From an uncultured Phocaeicola sp. (GTDB taxonomy: Bacteria; Bacteroidota; Bacteroidia; Bacteroidales; Bacteroidaceae), in NCBI GenBank assembly GCA_944320815.1, contig CALUIZ010000006.1:1-64000 (forward strand): DNA of 64,000 nt. The letters run 5' to 3'. The notes beneath the pieces were generated by a model. It ran no database searches. It saw nothing but the letters and a program-made list of their open reading frames with translations, and was not told the DNA's origin. The translations under genes and the position numbers were made by a program. Shown in pieces: positions 25,384-34,700 of this stretch (its first letter is position 1; each line of letters starts with the position of its first letter).

Positions 25384-26333
25384 TATCGTATTATATCTGT
25401 TATTTTATATCTGTTGGTCTCGCCTGTCATTACAGGGTGTTGTGGCCTACTCCCGGTGTTGGAATTAACAAATCTCCTTATTTCCCGAAAGAAATCATCG
25501 TTATCACTACCAGTAGCAGCCTTTACCTTGTTATATATGGCATAGGTAAGTTTGCCCACAGTCGGACTTCGCATTTCTATGTTCACTTGATCGCTTTTAC
25601 ATGCACTGATGGTTATCCATCGCTCTTTGTTTCTTTTTGCATTAGGATTAACCTCTACCCTGCCCTTATCAGCAGAAGTTCCCCATATAAAAGATTTGAT
25701 GGCTTCAAAAACATCTTCCACACCACGAACGACCTCGTCATCATCCCCGCGTGTTCCATCTCCGCTATGGCAAGCATCTATCACCACAAGCATTTTCCCC
25801 TGGTCTCCTATTTTGTTTCGGATAGCATTCAAATAATGGTTTACCTCATCGTCGGTAAGATGCTTTTCTCCTCTATCCTTTTCGCAAGGAAAACGGTATG
25901 CATCGTAAGGTATCCAGCATTCATCCAATCCGTCTTTCTCATCATTATGCACATCCCTCATCTGTTGGCCATGCCCGGAAAAATGAACATATATCACATC
26001 CCCACTTCTTGATTGTGCTTCCAATGACTTAAAGGCATTCACGATAGCTACCTTTGTAGCATGCTGATTCACGAGTCTCTTGACATTCACTGCCTTGAAT
26101 TTCGCGTTCTTCAGCATCTTCTCCACGAATGGCACATCCTTGTCACCATTGATTTTACTCCAAGCCTTATCCTCTTGTTGACCAAGACCAATGACAAGAG
26201 CTCTCCTTGTTTGAGCCAACAAAGATACGGGCAAGATAAGCAGCAAACTCAGAAAAACCACCACTGAGCTTTTTTTGTAAATAAATGCTATGCGGTTCTG
26301 CAAGCCCGTAATATCTTTAAGAGTATATTTCAT
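25383..26333 (-). CDS. Exported caspase-family (C14) peptidase
   Basis: 316 residues from the ATG at 26333. A longer frame begins at 26420 or 26462, but the promoter box at 26426-26433 would place the transcript start near 26420, so the ATG at 26333 with a signal sequence (VVVFLSLLLILPVSLLAQ) is preferred. The caspase core is clear: His in VHFSGHGQQM and Cys in VVIDACHSGDG, with the acidic substrate loop LDECWIPYD between. The protein is expected in the periplasm. It is the first gene of an operon with the sigma factor, the anti-sigma-like protein and the TPR-CHAT protease. Confidence 0.85.
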   Translation of the reverse strand: MKYTLKDITGLQNRIAFIYKKSSVVVFLSLLLILPVSLLAQTRRALVIGLGQQEDKAWSKINGDKDVPFVEKMLKNAKFKAVNVKRLVNQHATKVAIVNAFKSLEAQSRSGDVIYVHFSGHGQQMRDVHNDEKDGLDECWIPYDAYRFPCEKDRGEKHLTDDEVNHYLNAIRNKIGDQGKMLVVIDACHSGDGTRGDDDEVVRGVEDVFEAIKSFIWGTSADKGRVEVNPNAKRNKERWITISACKSDQVNIEMRSPTVGKLTYAIYNKVKAATGSDNDDFFREIRRFVNSNTGSRPQHPVMTGETNRYKITDIIR

Positions 26334-26425
26334 GCCAAATGTGAACTTTATCCAAGCCTCCACATTGCGTTGGAACTTTTCCAGTCCGACTATTTCTGTG
26401 AATGACCTCGTGAATTTCATGGTAG

Positions 26426-26458
26426 CAAAGATACGGTATTTATTGGATTCCTGACAAA
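26426..26458 (-). promoter_or_regulatory. Bacteroides-type promoter (TTTG-N21-TATCTTTG) of the caspase operon
   Basis: Minus strand: TTTG complement at 26455-26458 and TATCTTTG complement at 26426-26433, 21 bases apart, fitting the Bacteroides -33/-7 consensus. The transcript would start near 26420, leaving a leader of about 85 bases to the preferred ATG. Confidence 0.7.
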
Positions 26459-26586
26459 TCAATTACGTATATATTTCCCGGGATAATGAAAGTTAATATG
26501 ATTTGCGCACCTTACCTTTACCATCACACCGTGAACACTCAATCTTTCCATCCCTTATCGCCGACAAGCTTTCCATAGATAAGCCC

Positions 26587-26648
26587 CAATCGGTCATTAG
26601 GATTTCTCAGAGTTGTATGGCTGTGAGAAGTCCTAATGACCGATTGGA
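26587..26648. repeat. Long inverted repeat between the caspase operon and the next gene
   Basis: Arms at 26587-26610 and 26625-26648 are 24 bases and pair with one mismatch; the loop is 14 bases. No T-run follows on either side, so it may be an RNA hairpin or a mobile miniature element rather than a simple terminator. Confidence 0.65.
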
Positions 26649-26681
26649 GTTTAAACAGGCTCTAAAATAATTTAAAACAAA

Positions 26682-27248
26682 CTATTTCTTTTTATCGAAT
26701 TCAAATTTCTTTGTTAGTGTGTATATAGTTTTAGCCCAGAAATTTCTCAGCCCAAAGCCTCCTGCTTTACTTGTGAATTCTTCTTCCTTTAATATCTCTC
26801 TTGTTCCCACATCAAAAAGAACCACTTTATAAGTTGCTTTATTTGTTGATTTATCCAATAATGTAGCTATAACTATGAAACCGACTCCTGATGTTTCTTT
26901 TATTGGATAATTCTTTATTTTTTCAGCAATGTTTATTGGTTCAATATCTTTATCCAGAGTTATGATATCAGAAAAATCACATTCCTTAGTAGAATTAAGA
27001 ACCATTTCTAATTTTAATTTATTGTTATCACCCACGACATCAGTGAAATCGTATTTCTTGGCCTCAGTCATCAATAGCCGATTTATGCCTTCAAATGCAT
27101 TTTTAAACTGCTCTGTCGTTTCTTCTGCACCATATACCTTTACAGATGAATAATCTACACCATAAACATAAACAGGTTCTGCACTTTTAGCATTAACAGC
27201 AAACATGCTAAATAAAAGCAAGAGTGGAAATAAAAATTTCTTTTTCAT
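26682..27248 (-). CDS. Exported protein of unknown function
   Basis: 188 residues with a signal peptide (1-22, VNAKSA). The mature part is alpha/beta with a predicted strand-rich core (VYVYGVDYSSVKVYG, GVGFIVIATLLDKSTNKATYKVVLFDVG) similar in feel to periplasmic domains of Bacteroides that bind ligands, but no family is recognised. It has its own promoter box at 27292-27299. Confidence 0.65.
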   Translation of the reverse strand: MKKKFLFPLLLLFSMFAVNAKSAEPVYVYGVDYSSVKVYGAEETTEQFKNAFEGINRLLMTEAKKYDFTDVVGDNNKLKLEMVLNSTKECDFSDIITLDKDIEPINIAEKIKNYPIKETSGVGFIVIATLLDKSTNKATYKVVLFDVGTREILKEEEFTSKAGGFGLRNFWAKTIYTLTKKFEFDKKK

Positions 27249-27291
27249 AACTTAGAAGTTTTAAATTGTTGATTATGAAATATTATAAGCC

Positions 27292-27299
27292 CAAAGATA
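27292..27299 (-). promoter_or_regulatory. Bacteroides -7 box (TATCTTTG) for the exported protein gene
   Basis: Minus-strand TATCTTTG lies exactly between the stop of the adenylating gene (27300) and the leader of the exported protein gene (ATG at 27248). A TTTG-like -33 stretch is at 27317-27320 (spacing 17), inside the end of the upstream gene. Confidence 0.6.
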
Positions 27300-28601
27300 C
27301 TAAATATTTCTCAAGTCAAAAAACTTAACGGGTTTTCGGCTCATCTCAGGATGTTGTTGCCGTGCTATAAGTTCAACAGGAACAAAACATATATCTGGTG
27401 CAACCCTCACTTTGGAACGAAATACATCTTTTATTTGCTTGATGAATGATTCATTCTGATTTTTACAACCTATCTTGATTTGAATCTGGTCTGTACCTAG
27501 TGTATTGGTAAATACTTCAACAAGATAGTTTTCCACTTCGGGTATATTATCCAAAATATCAAATAATGCTGGTGGATACAGAGTTGTTCCCTTAAATTTA
27601 ATCATCTGGCCTCTTCTTCCAATAACAGAACTTAATCTTGCGCTATTACGGCCGCATGAGCATTTACCGGTTTGTCTGATACATATGTCTCCAGTCTTAA
27701 ATCGCAATAAAGGCATGGCCTCAATACCAATTGTTGTTATCGTAACCTCTCCCGGTTGACCATCAGGTACAGGATTATTATTATCATCAAGCATTTCAAC
27801 TATTATAAGATCCGTAGGTACGTGACATCCGTTATGTTCTTTACATTCTGTATATGATGATTGCATCTCCGTAGATGCATAAGTTGAGAACAGTTCTAGA
27901 TTGGGCCACTTGTCTGATATTTTTTTCCCTAATGTCGTGTATTCACCTGTAGGTGTCCTTAATGCTTCTCCTATACATATCGCTTTTCTTAATGAGGAAT
28001 TGTTATGATCAATCCCATTCTCTTCGGCATACTTGATTAGTTTCATCAGGAATGACGGTACAACTATACATACATTTGGTGAAACTCTTTGGATAGTATC
28101 CCATTGCAGTTCAGGAATACCGTTCCCGACACGTATGATTCCACACCCTAGCTCACGTGCACCTAGGAAATATGCAAGGCCAGCCATAAACCTTCTGTCT
28201 ATTGTTGTCATAAGCTGTATGATGTCACCTTTTTTACAACCAGCCATAGTAAAAGAACTTGCTTCGTTATAGGCCAGTCGGTCTAAATCATTATTGGAAA
28301 GAGCGAAAGTTACAGGCTCTCCCAATGTCCCTGATGTTGTAACGTAATCAATTATACTTTCTTTATCTATACAGAGGAACTCGCCGTTACGTTTCTGTAA
28401 GTCCTCTTTCGTTGTAACAGGTAACTTGTGGAGATCTGACAAATGTTTTATCCGTCTGACATCTATATTATTTTCCTTGAACATTCTCTTATAGAATGGA
28501 GAATGGTGCGAAAGGTATTCCAATGTTTCCTTCAGTCTTTCTTCTTGGAATCTGGTTATTTCAGGTTCAGAAGAATAATGTAATGTGCTATTCTTTATCA
28601 T
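27300..28601 (-). CDS. PaaK-like adenylate-forming ligase
   Basis: 433 residues from the ATG at 28601 (MIKNSTLHYSSEPEI); a longer frame begins at 28661 but would start inside the upstream gene. Adenylation motifs are visible: TTSGTLGEPVTF (P-loop), YASTEM, LRFKTGDICI and a Cys-rich loop CGRNSAR. PaaK-family proteins activate aromatic acids as adenylates. In an aryl-polyene pathway this activates a phenylpropanoid (such as coumarate) for loading onto the carrier protein. Last gene of the cluster; start overlaps the C45 gene stop by 14 bases. Confidence 0.8.
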   Translation of the reverse strand: MIKNSTLHYSSEPEITRFQEERLKETLEYLSHHSPFYKRMFKENNIDVRRIKHLSDLHKLPVTTKEDLQKRNGEFLCIDKESIIDYVTTSGTLGEPVTFALSNNDLDRLAYNEASSFTMAGCKKGDIIQLMTTIDRRFMAGLAYFLGARELGCGIIRVGNGIPELQWDTIQRVSPNVCIVVPSFLMKLIKYAEENGIDHNNSSLRKAICIGEALRTPTGEYTTLGKKISDKWPNLELFSTYASTEMQSSYTECKEHNGCHVPTDLIIVEMLDDNNNPVPDGQPGEVTITTIGIEAMPLLRFKTGDICIRQTGKCSCGRNSARLSSVIGRRGQMIKFKGTTLYPPALFDILDNIPEVENYLVEVFTNTLGTDQIQIKIGCKNQNESFIKQIKDVFRSKVRVAPDICFVPVELIARQQHPEMSRKPVKFFDLRNI

Positions 28602-30273
28602 AAGCTTTAATTTTATTTCTAATTTTATCCGATTCATATGTGGATGGTATCTCGTAATCAAGAGATCTTTTCCAATATCCTACCGCTTTTCTTATATCGT
28701 TCATTTCTTTATAATAATCTCCAACAATATTATATACTTCATAATAATTTGGATTAAGTTCTATAAAACTATAAATCTCTTGAACGGGTATTGCCAAACC
28801 ATTATTGATACTTTCCCTTATTTTCTCAGATTGCTTTCTATAGTCCAATATATCCTGGTAATAGTTCTCTAAAAATAATGTGTCGGCAGGGATTGTCAAC
28901 TGCTTGTCATTTCTCTCCACAAGTTTATTGGGATTCTTGAAAATCTCTTTTAAATCGTAACATAAAAATGTTCCACTCTGCCATGGTTCAGTAGATACCC
29001 ATATCTTTAATTCTTCTGGCTTGAAGATCACCGAATGGTGTGCTATTGATTGATTGATCGATTTCTGATTGGTCAATCCTATATCTTTATTGTTTATACC
29101 TTTTCTATCCCTCAATATCGTGACTGCTTTATCTGGCGACAACGGCGTTGATTCTTTGATCAGTTCAGAAAGCCTGTCATATCTATATTTGCTGTCAGAA
29201 TTATTTATGTTTTCTATATTATAAGAATCATTCGTGAACTCTTTTGACTGAAAATGGTTCGTACAGATTATATCATCATCATTTTCTTTATAAAGAGAAG
29301 TCTTACTGGGAGTTTTCTCTATAATTGCCGCACTTCTGTCAATAGCAGAACCTATAAGCATCGATTCCGATACAAAAGTTTTATGTACCTGAGCTATTTG
29401 ATAAGCCTCCTGTATAGTTGTTGCATTCTGTAGTATTTCTCTCACCAGTAAGGATATCGGCATTGCTGATGTAACCGGTATTGCTCCCTTTGCTGCATTG
29501 ATGGTTACAGTGAGACCTTTCTCATTCATACCGGATACAACCCCCATCATTCCAGGCCAAGATACAGAAACAAACCTGAACCCCTTTTCGGGTTGCATGA
29601 AGAGAATTATTTTGTTTTTCGCAAATTTGTCGTTTACATAGAAGTCAAAATTTCTTCCTATCAGCAGAGTTGAATCAGAAGTATTCTCATTCCATGCAGC
29701 AAAAGAACTGCATCCAACAAGCATATATTCTTGCATGGCATGTCCTATATCATGCGCTGCGTGATAATTCAGTTGTCGCTCATACGGTGTTCCAAAAGAG
29801 TCAAATTCATGGCTGCATGATTGGGATATTGCATAAATCTCCTTTCTGTATTCCTCAGGTATATAGCTGGCCATATCCCAATTGAATATAGCTATAAGTT
29901 TATGCAGGAAACTTAAATAGAAGTCAGATGGTATAATTTCTTTAATCTGTTCAACAAAAACACTCTCTTGATACTGCAGTAAGTCTTTCGTTAGAACTCC
30001 ATATTTTGTTCCTCTTTCTACAGGTGAGCCACTTATATACACTTCCCATAATCCATATTTATTTCGATGCAACAAGTCATGTTCAATATACCTTATAGAG
30101 TCACCTACAGATTCAACATGATACTTTTCTGGATATATACTATCATTCGGACACTTGAAATCAGCCTTGTTAAAGTAGTATATACCTACTGTTACCGGTA
30201 TTAAAACCGCAAGAAGGACAATCACCATAATGGCCAACAATATCCTTTTAAATACTTTCTTATATGTGCTCAT
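28588..30273 (-). CDS. Membrane-anchored C45-family acyltransferase/hydrolase
   Basis: 561 residues from the ATG at 30273 (MSTYKKVFKRIL), one base after the previous stop; an overlapping start at 30288 adds five residues. One N-terminal membrane segment (about 10-32), then a periplasmic Ntn-hydrolase domain of the acyl-CoA:6-APA acyltransferase (C45) type. The nucleophile should be the Cys in LVGCSSFAAW (about residue 188), where autocleavage exposes it; GMNEKGLTVTINA and a TNH motif (IICTNHF) follow. C-terminal helices contain TPR-like repeats. Its role with the pigment is unknown, perhaps acylation or release. Confidence 0.75.
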   Translation of the reverse strand: MSTYKKVFKRILLAIMVIVLLAVLIPVTVGIYYFNKADFKCPNDSIYPEKYHVESVGDSIRYIEHDLLHRNKYGLWEVYISGSPVERGTKYGVLTKDLLQYQESVFVEQIKEIIPSDFYLSFLHKLIAIFNWDMASYIPEEYRKEIYAISQSCSHEFDSFGTPYERQLNYHAAHDIGHAMQEYMLVGCSSFAAWNENTSDSTLLIGRNFDFYVNDKFAKNKIILFMQPEKGFRFVSVSWPGMMGVVSGMNEKGLTVTINAAKGAIPVTSAMPISLLVREILQNATTIQEAYQIAQVHKTFVSESMLIGSAIDRSAAIIEKTPSKTSLYKENDDDIICTNHFQSKEFTNDSYNIENINNSDSKYRYDRLSELIKESTPLSPDKAVTILRDRKGINNKDIGLTNQKSINQSIAHHSVIFKPEELKIWVSTEPWQSGTFLCYDLKEIFKNPNKLVERNDKQLTIPADTLFLENYYQDILDYRKQSEKIRESINNGLAIPVQEIYSFIELNPNYYEVYNIVGDYYKEMNDIRKAVGYWKRSLDYEIPSTYESDKIRNKIKAYDKE

Positions 30274-30274
30274 T

Positions 30275-31768
30275 CTATTCATTGCCAATTTTTTTAGCCA
30301 AATACTCTTTACCCAAGATTTCGCTGCAGGTTACCGCCGCTGAAACAGTTGTACCAAGACATCCGTGAACATTCAGGTTTTGTCCTGTCAAATATAAATT
30401 ATTAATTTTTGTTCTCGGTGATAAATGTGTTATCATTGGATTATTGAAATCTTTAATTATTCCATACGCACTGCCTTGCGGCGTCGAATTATATTCCTTG
30501 TAGCTTAATGGAGTCGTTGAGTATATATATTGTATGCTGGATTTCAAATCATGAAAATATTTTGACACAAATTCTATCATAGCGTTTGTATAACGCTCTT
30601 TGAATTCCAAATATTCCGCTGGTCTTTGCCCTACTTTAGAATCCTCCCATCTGGATATTAGACTGAAGTCCATAGGTGTCATCAGTGTTATAACAGAAGC
30701 ATACTCACTGTCTCCATTATTTTGGCATGAAAACAATATAACCGGTATATTACATGACTTGTAATCTGCAAACTTATTCCACACATCAGGAGTGTTGTAC
30801 AAATAGTAGTTCTTGTTTATATACTTAAATGCGTTTGGCTTTAAAAGCAGATAAGTGGTAAATAAGCCAAAAGAGTTCTCCAATGAATTTACTCTAGTCA
30901 TAAATGCTTTTTTAATAACCGTGTTGTTCCTTAACAGTGACATGGTTATTGCAGGGTGAATGGCAGATATGACACTTCTGGTTTCGATGATTGTTTCATT
31001 GTTAATCTCCACACTGTTTATTTCACCTCTTTCTACATCAATACCTGTTACTTCTGCGTCACATATCACCTGTCCGCCATTTGCTCTTATAACATCAGAA
31101 AATGCATCGGCTACATGCTGTGTATTTCCCACAAATCTATAAGCCCCCTCTATATTTGAGTTATGAATCATCCCATGCTCATATAATGATGACTTGTCTT
31201 TGTCATATCCGTATAATGGTATATTTCCGGCGATGACATTCTTAAGCAGGTCTGAATTAAAGAGCTTATCTATAGTCTGATATGCTGACATACCCATATA
31301 TTCCTCACCGCCACTTGAAATATGGCCTTTTTTAAGCACATCTGGCTTAATATTGCGTCCGATACGTTGAAGTATAGAGACATACTCTGATATGGCATCT
31401 CTCTCCTCCGGAAAACTCTGTGACAAATTATCTGTGAATCTGTCATAACCTATAGCATGGCTATATTCTTTTCCATTACCAAGATTTATCACATCAAAGC
31501 CGTCTGCATCAAGTTTCTGGTATCTGATTTTGTCAAGTATTCCAAAATATTTGAAATATTGATACATAGTGCCTCCTTCTGAGAGGCTACCTACATAATG
31601 CATTCCGGTATCAAGACTATATCCTTTCCTTTTAAAGGATTGCAAACATCCTCCGACATGCTTTTGTTGTTCCAGAATACAAACATTCAGACCTTCTTTA
31701 CTCAGTATCGCACCACATGAAAGTCCCCCTAGACCTCCTCCTATTATGACTACATCGAATTTATCCAT
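30275..31768 (-). CDS. FAD-dependent oxidoreductase, phytoene-desaturase-like
   Basis: 497 residues. FAD-binding GGGLGGLSCGAILSKEG at the start with the CrtI/COQ-like layout (VGGCLQSFKRKGYSLDTGMHY, then a C-terminal FAD region NLYLTGQNLNVHGCLGTTVSAAV). Proteins of the all-trans-retinol saturase/desaturase type are found in polyene and carotenoid clusters. It may desaturate or saturate the polyene chain. Directly follows the exporter fusion gene (3 bases). Confidence 0.8.
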   Translation of the reverse strand: MDKFDVVIIGGGLGGLSCGAILSKEGLNVCILEQQKHVGGCLQSFKRKGYSLDTGMHYVGSLSEGGTMYQYFKYFGILDKIRYQKLDADGFDVINLGNGKEYSHAIGYDRFTDNLSQSFPEERDAISEYVSILQRIGRNIKPDVLKKGHISSGGEEYMGMSAYQTIDKLFNSDLLKNVIAGNIPLYGYDKDKSSLYEHGMIHNSNIEGAYRFVGNTQHVADAFSDVIRANGGQVICDAEVTGIDVERGEINSVEINNETIIETRSVISAIHPAITMSLLRNNTVIKKAFMTRVNSLENSFGLFTTYLLLKPNAFKYINKNYYLYNTPDVWNKFADYKSCNIPVILFSCQNNGDSEYASVITLMTPMDFSLISRWEDSKVGQRPAEYLEFKERYTNAMIEFVSKYFHDLKSSIQYIYSTTPLSYKEYNSTPQGSAYGIIKDFNNPMITHLSPRTKINNLYLTGQNLNVHGCLGTTVSAAVTCSEILGKEYLAKKIGNE

Positions 31769-31771
31769 AAT

Positions 31772-34700
31772 TTATGGTTTGGTTATTATATAAATAGTTT
31801 GAGAGGTTTTCCTGTCGCATTTCTCTATTTTTAAATTAAGATTGTTTCTTTTGGTGAATTGTTTGATCCAGTCAGAAGAAATAAAATTCAATGGACCTTC
31901 CGTCTTGTTGAATTTTATTATTCTTGTTGACCAGATTTCCGACTTAACAATAGTCTTATGTTCAGTCTTCTTCGAAGAATCTCCTTCCCTTATTAATATT
32001 ACTCCATTTGGATTGAGTCTTGATGCGCAATGGCACAATATCCTTTCCTGACAAGATGTGTCAACGTAATGCAATGAGTCATTAAATATGAACGCATCCG
32101 ATTCCGGCAATATAATATCCTGCATATCACCTTGACAGAAACGGATTTTCTCGTTTGCCAGGAAACTATTATTGGCCAATTCTATCTTATTTGAATCGTA
32201 ATCGATGCCAATCATTTCACGTTTTGGAGAAAGCAGCCCCAACATGAAACACAACTGTCCATATCCACATCCAATATCAACGATCTTTGCTTCACGCGGC
32301 AGCTTCCTGTCCCAGTAATTATAATAGCCATCCATCTTGCATTTTATTCTCATATACCATTCCAGAACAGGACCTTTGTATATATAGTTCTTTATAAGCA
32401 GTTTTTTATAATAATTGTTTGTAGCCCTATTGTATTGTTCCTTAAGGATGCCATATTCATACAGAAATAATTTCCTGTAATATTTGGCTTTCTCCTGATA
32501 GGTTGCATCCTTTAATTCTTCTGTTTCAGTTGAATTCAGGATAGCTTTAGCTATTATCTCTCCCTTTTTTATGTAGAAAGGCTGTCTTTTTGAGGATATC
32601 AAGCCTGTTCCGTAAATAACCAAAGGTATTATGTCTAGTTGTAACTTCTCAGCTAAATAGAAAGCTCCTTTATGAAAACGCTTTATTTCACAATCTTCAG
32701 AACGAGTTCCTTCTGGAAAGACAACTACTGAATAGCCTTCTTTTACAAGAGGAGACAAAGAATCAATCAATTTCTCATAACCTTCTTCTATCGTGTAGAA
32801 TCCCGCATATTGAACAATACGCCCAAATATCGGTGATCTCCATACCCAACCTTTTGTAACCATGACAATCTTTGGTGATAAAGATAGGAGTATCAATATA
32901 TCCACAAATGACTGGTGGTTTGCTATTATTACAGAAGGCTTGTTAAAGTCAATTTCCTTAATGTTCTGGTATTGAACGTTTACCATATACATGGACTTAA
33001 GGAATATCCTTATAAAGCAACAGATAAGATAATGAAAGATACTCTGTTTGCGTTTAGCATTCATAAATGTCAATTTAAGGAGAACATAAATTGCATTAAG
33101 AATGATACATCCAATCACAAAGTATAAGAACGCATATATAGTATTAATGCATGATGATATAGTGTATGGCTGTCCTCCTTGTTGTGTTGGCTTCAAAATC
33201 AGCAAATCAAACAGATACGGTTGAACCGTATAGGAAACAATGACAACTATACATAAACCAAGCACTGAAATTGTAGCGATGGATTGTAGAGCTGGATGCT
33301 TTGCAAAAATCAGAACCCCCATTCCTATGACTGTTGTCAGTGCCGAGAAGAATATAGCAGACTTATGGGCTTCAAACAGTTTGCTTCCATTCTTATACTT
33401 GTTCAGCAAACCATCCATAGTGAATATACTGAAGTCATCTCCTATACCAAAGATAAATGTTGCCAATATGATATTTACTATATTAAACTTTATATTGAAT
33501 ATGGACATGACACCTAATATTATTATCCAGCTTATACACATAGGCAGGAATGTAAGTATAGCTATTTCTATCCTTCCGTATGTAACGAGTAAAGTAAAGA
33601 ATACCAGGAAAGACGTAACGAGCAGTATGAAATTAAAATCATTACTTGTGCTTACTATCATTTTAGAAGAGAAATATGCTCTGTCAATAATTGTTGTATT
33701 TTTAACCTTGCTTATTTCCTTATATACTTCATCTTTATTTTCCTGTGATATAGAGATTTTGCTTATCAAAGTAAGAGCTGAAGGAGATTTGTGAATCCAA
33801 TCGTCAAGAATTGATTCGCCACAATCATGCAGATTATAATCGCATACTTCATAAAGTTGATCAAGTGTATTCTTCAGTTCATCGAAAGCACTCTCATTAA
33901 ATCCGAATGACTCTCCAGCCTTAATGACCTTAGACATGCTATCATCGGCCCTCTTTTCCCAGAATTGTGACCATTTTGATATACGGGCCCTCTGAACTTC
34001 ATCTTCAATAATGAAATCCTTAATATCTGTATACTTCTCAATGCAATCTTCATTCTTTAAGGAATCATACAGCTCATGAAGCTGTGTATATGCTTTTATC
34101 ACTGCATTATGGTCACTTCCACTGGTTACGATATATATTTGTTGCTTACTGTTGCCCAGTATTGATGTGGCTTTTTTCTCCGCTTCCCGTGTGGCCGCAC
34201 TTTCAAAGTTTATAGATGACATGTCACTGTCAAATTCCACCTTGTTGTAATGAAACAGGCATACAACAGTTGCAACAGCTACTCCGATTATTATATATTT
34301 GTTTTTCTCAAAAGCATAGCCATTATATTTTTCAATTCCTTCCAGCAACTTGCTGGTTTCATTGTGATTGTTAAATCTCAGGAAATGCGGCAAAAAGACC
34401 AGACTGAATACAGTTGTTCCGACAAGCGTTAAGGATGCAAAAAGCCCCATGTCTTGCAGCAAAGGCGATTCTGTAAACATTAGAGCTACGAATGCCCCTA
34501 TGGTTGTAAAACAGCCAACAGTAAGCGGATAGGCCAAATCCTGTATAATATCTCTCGGATCATTAATATGATTGTTATGTGATATTATATGGATGGAGTA
34601 ACTTAATGAAATGCCTAATACAACCGTTCCTGCTCCTATAGCTATTACAGATATAGAACTTTTCGTTATTGATATTATCGCCAGAGCAAGCAACGCCCCA

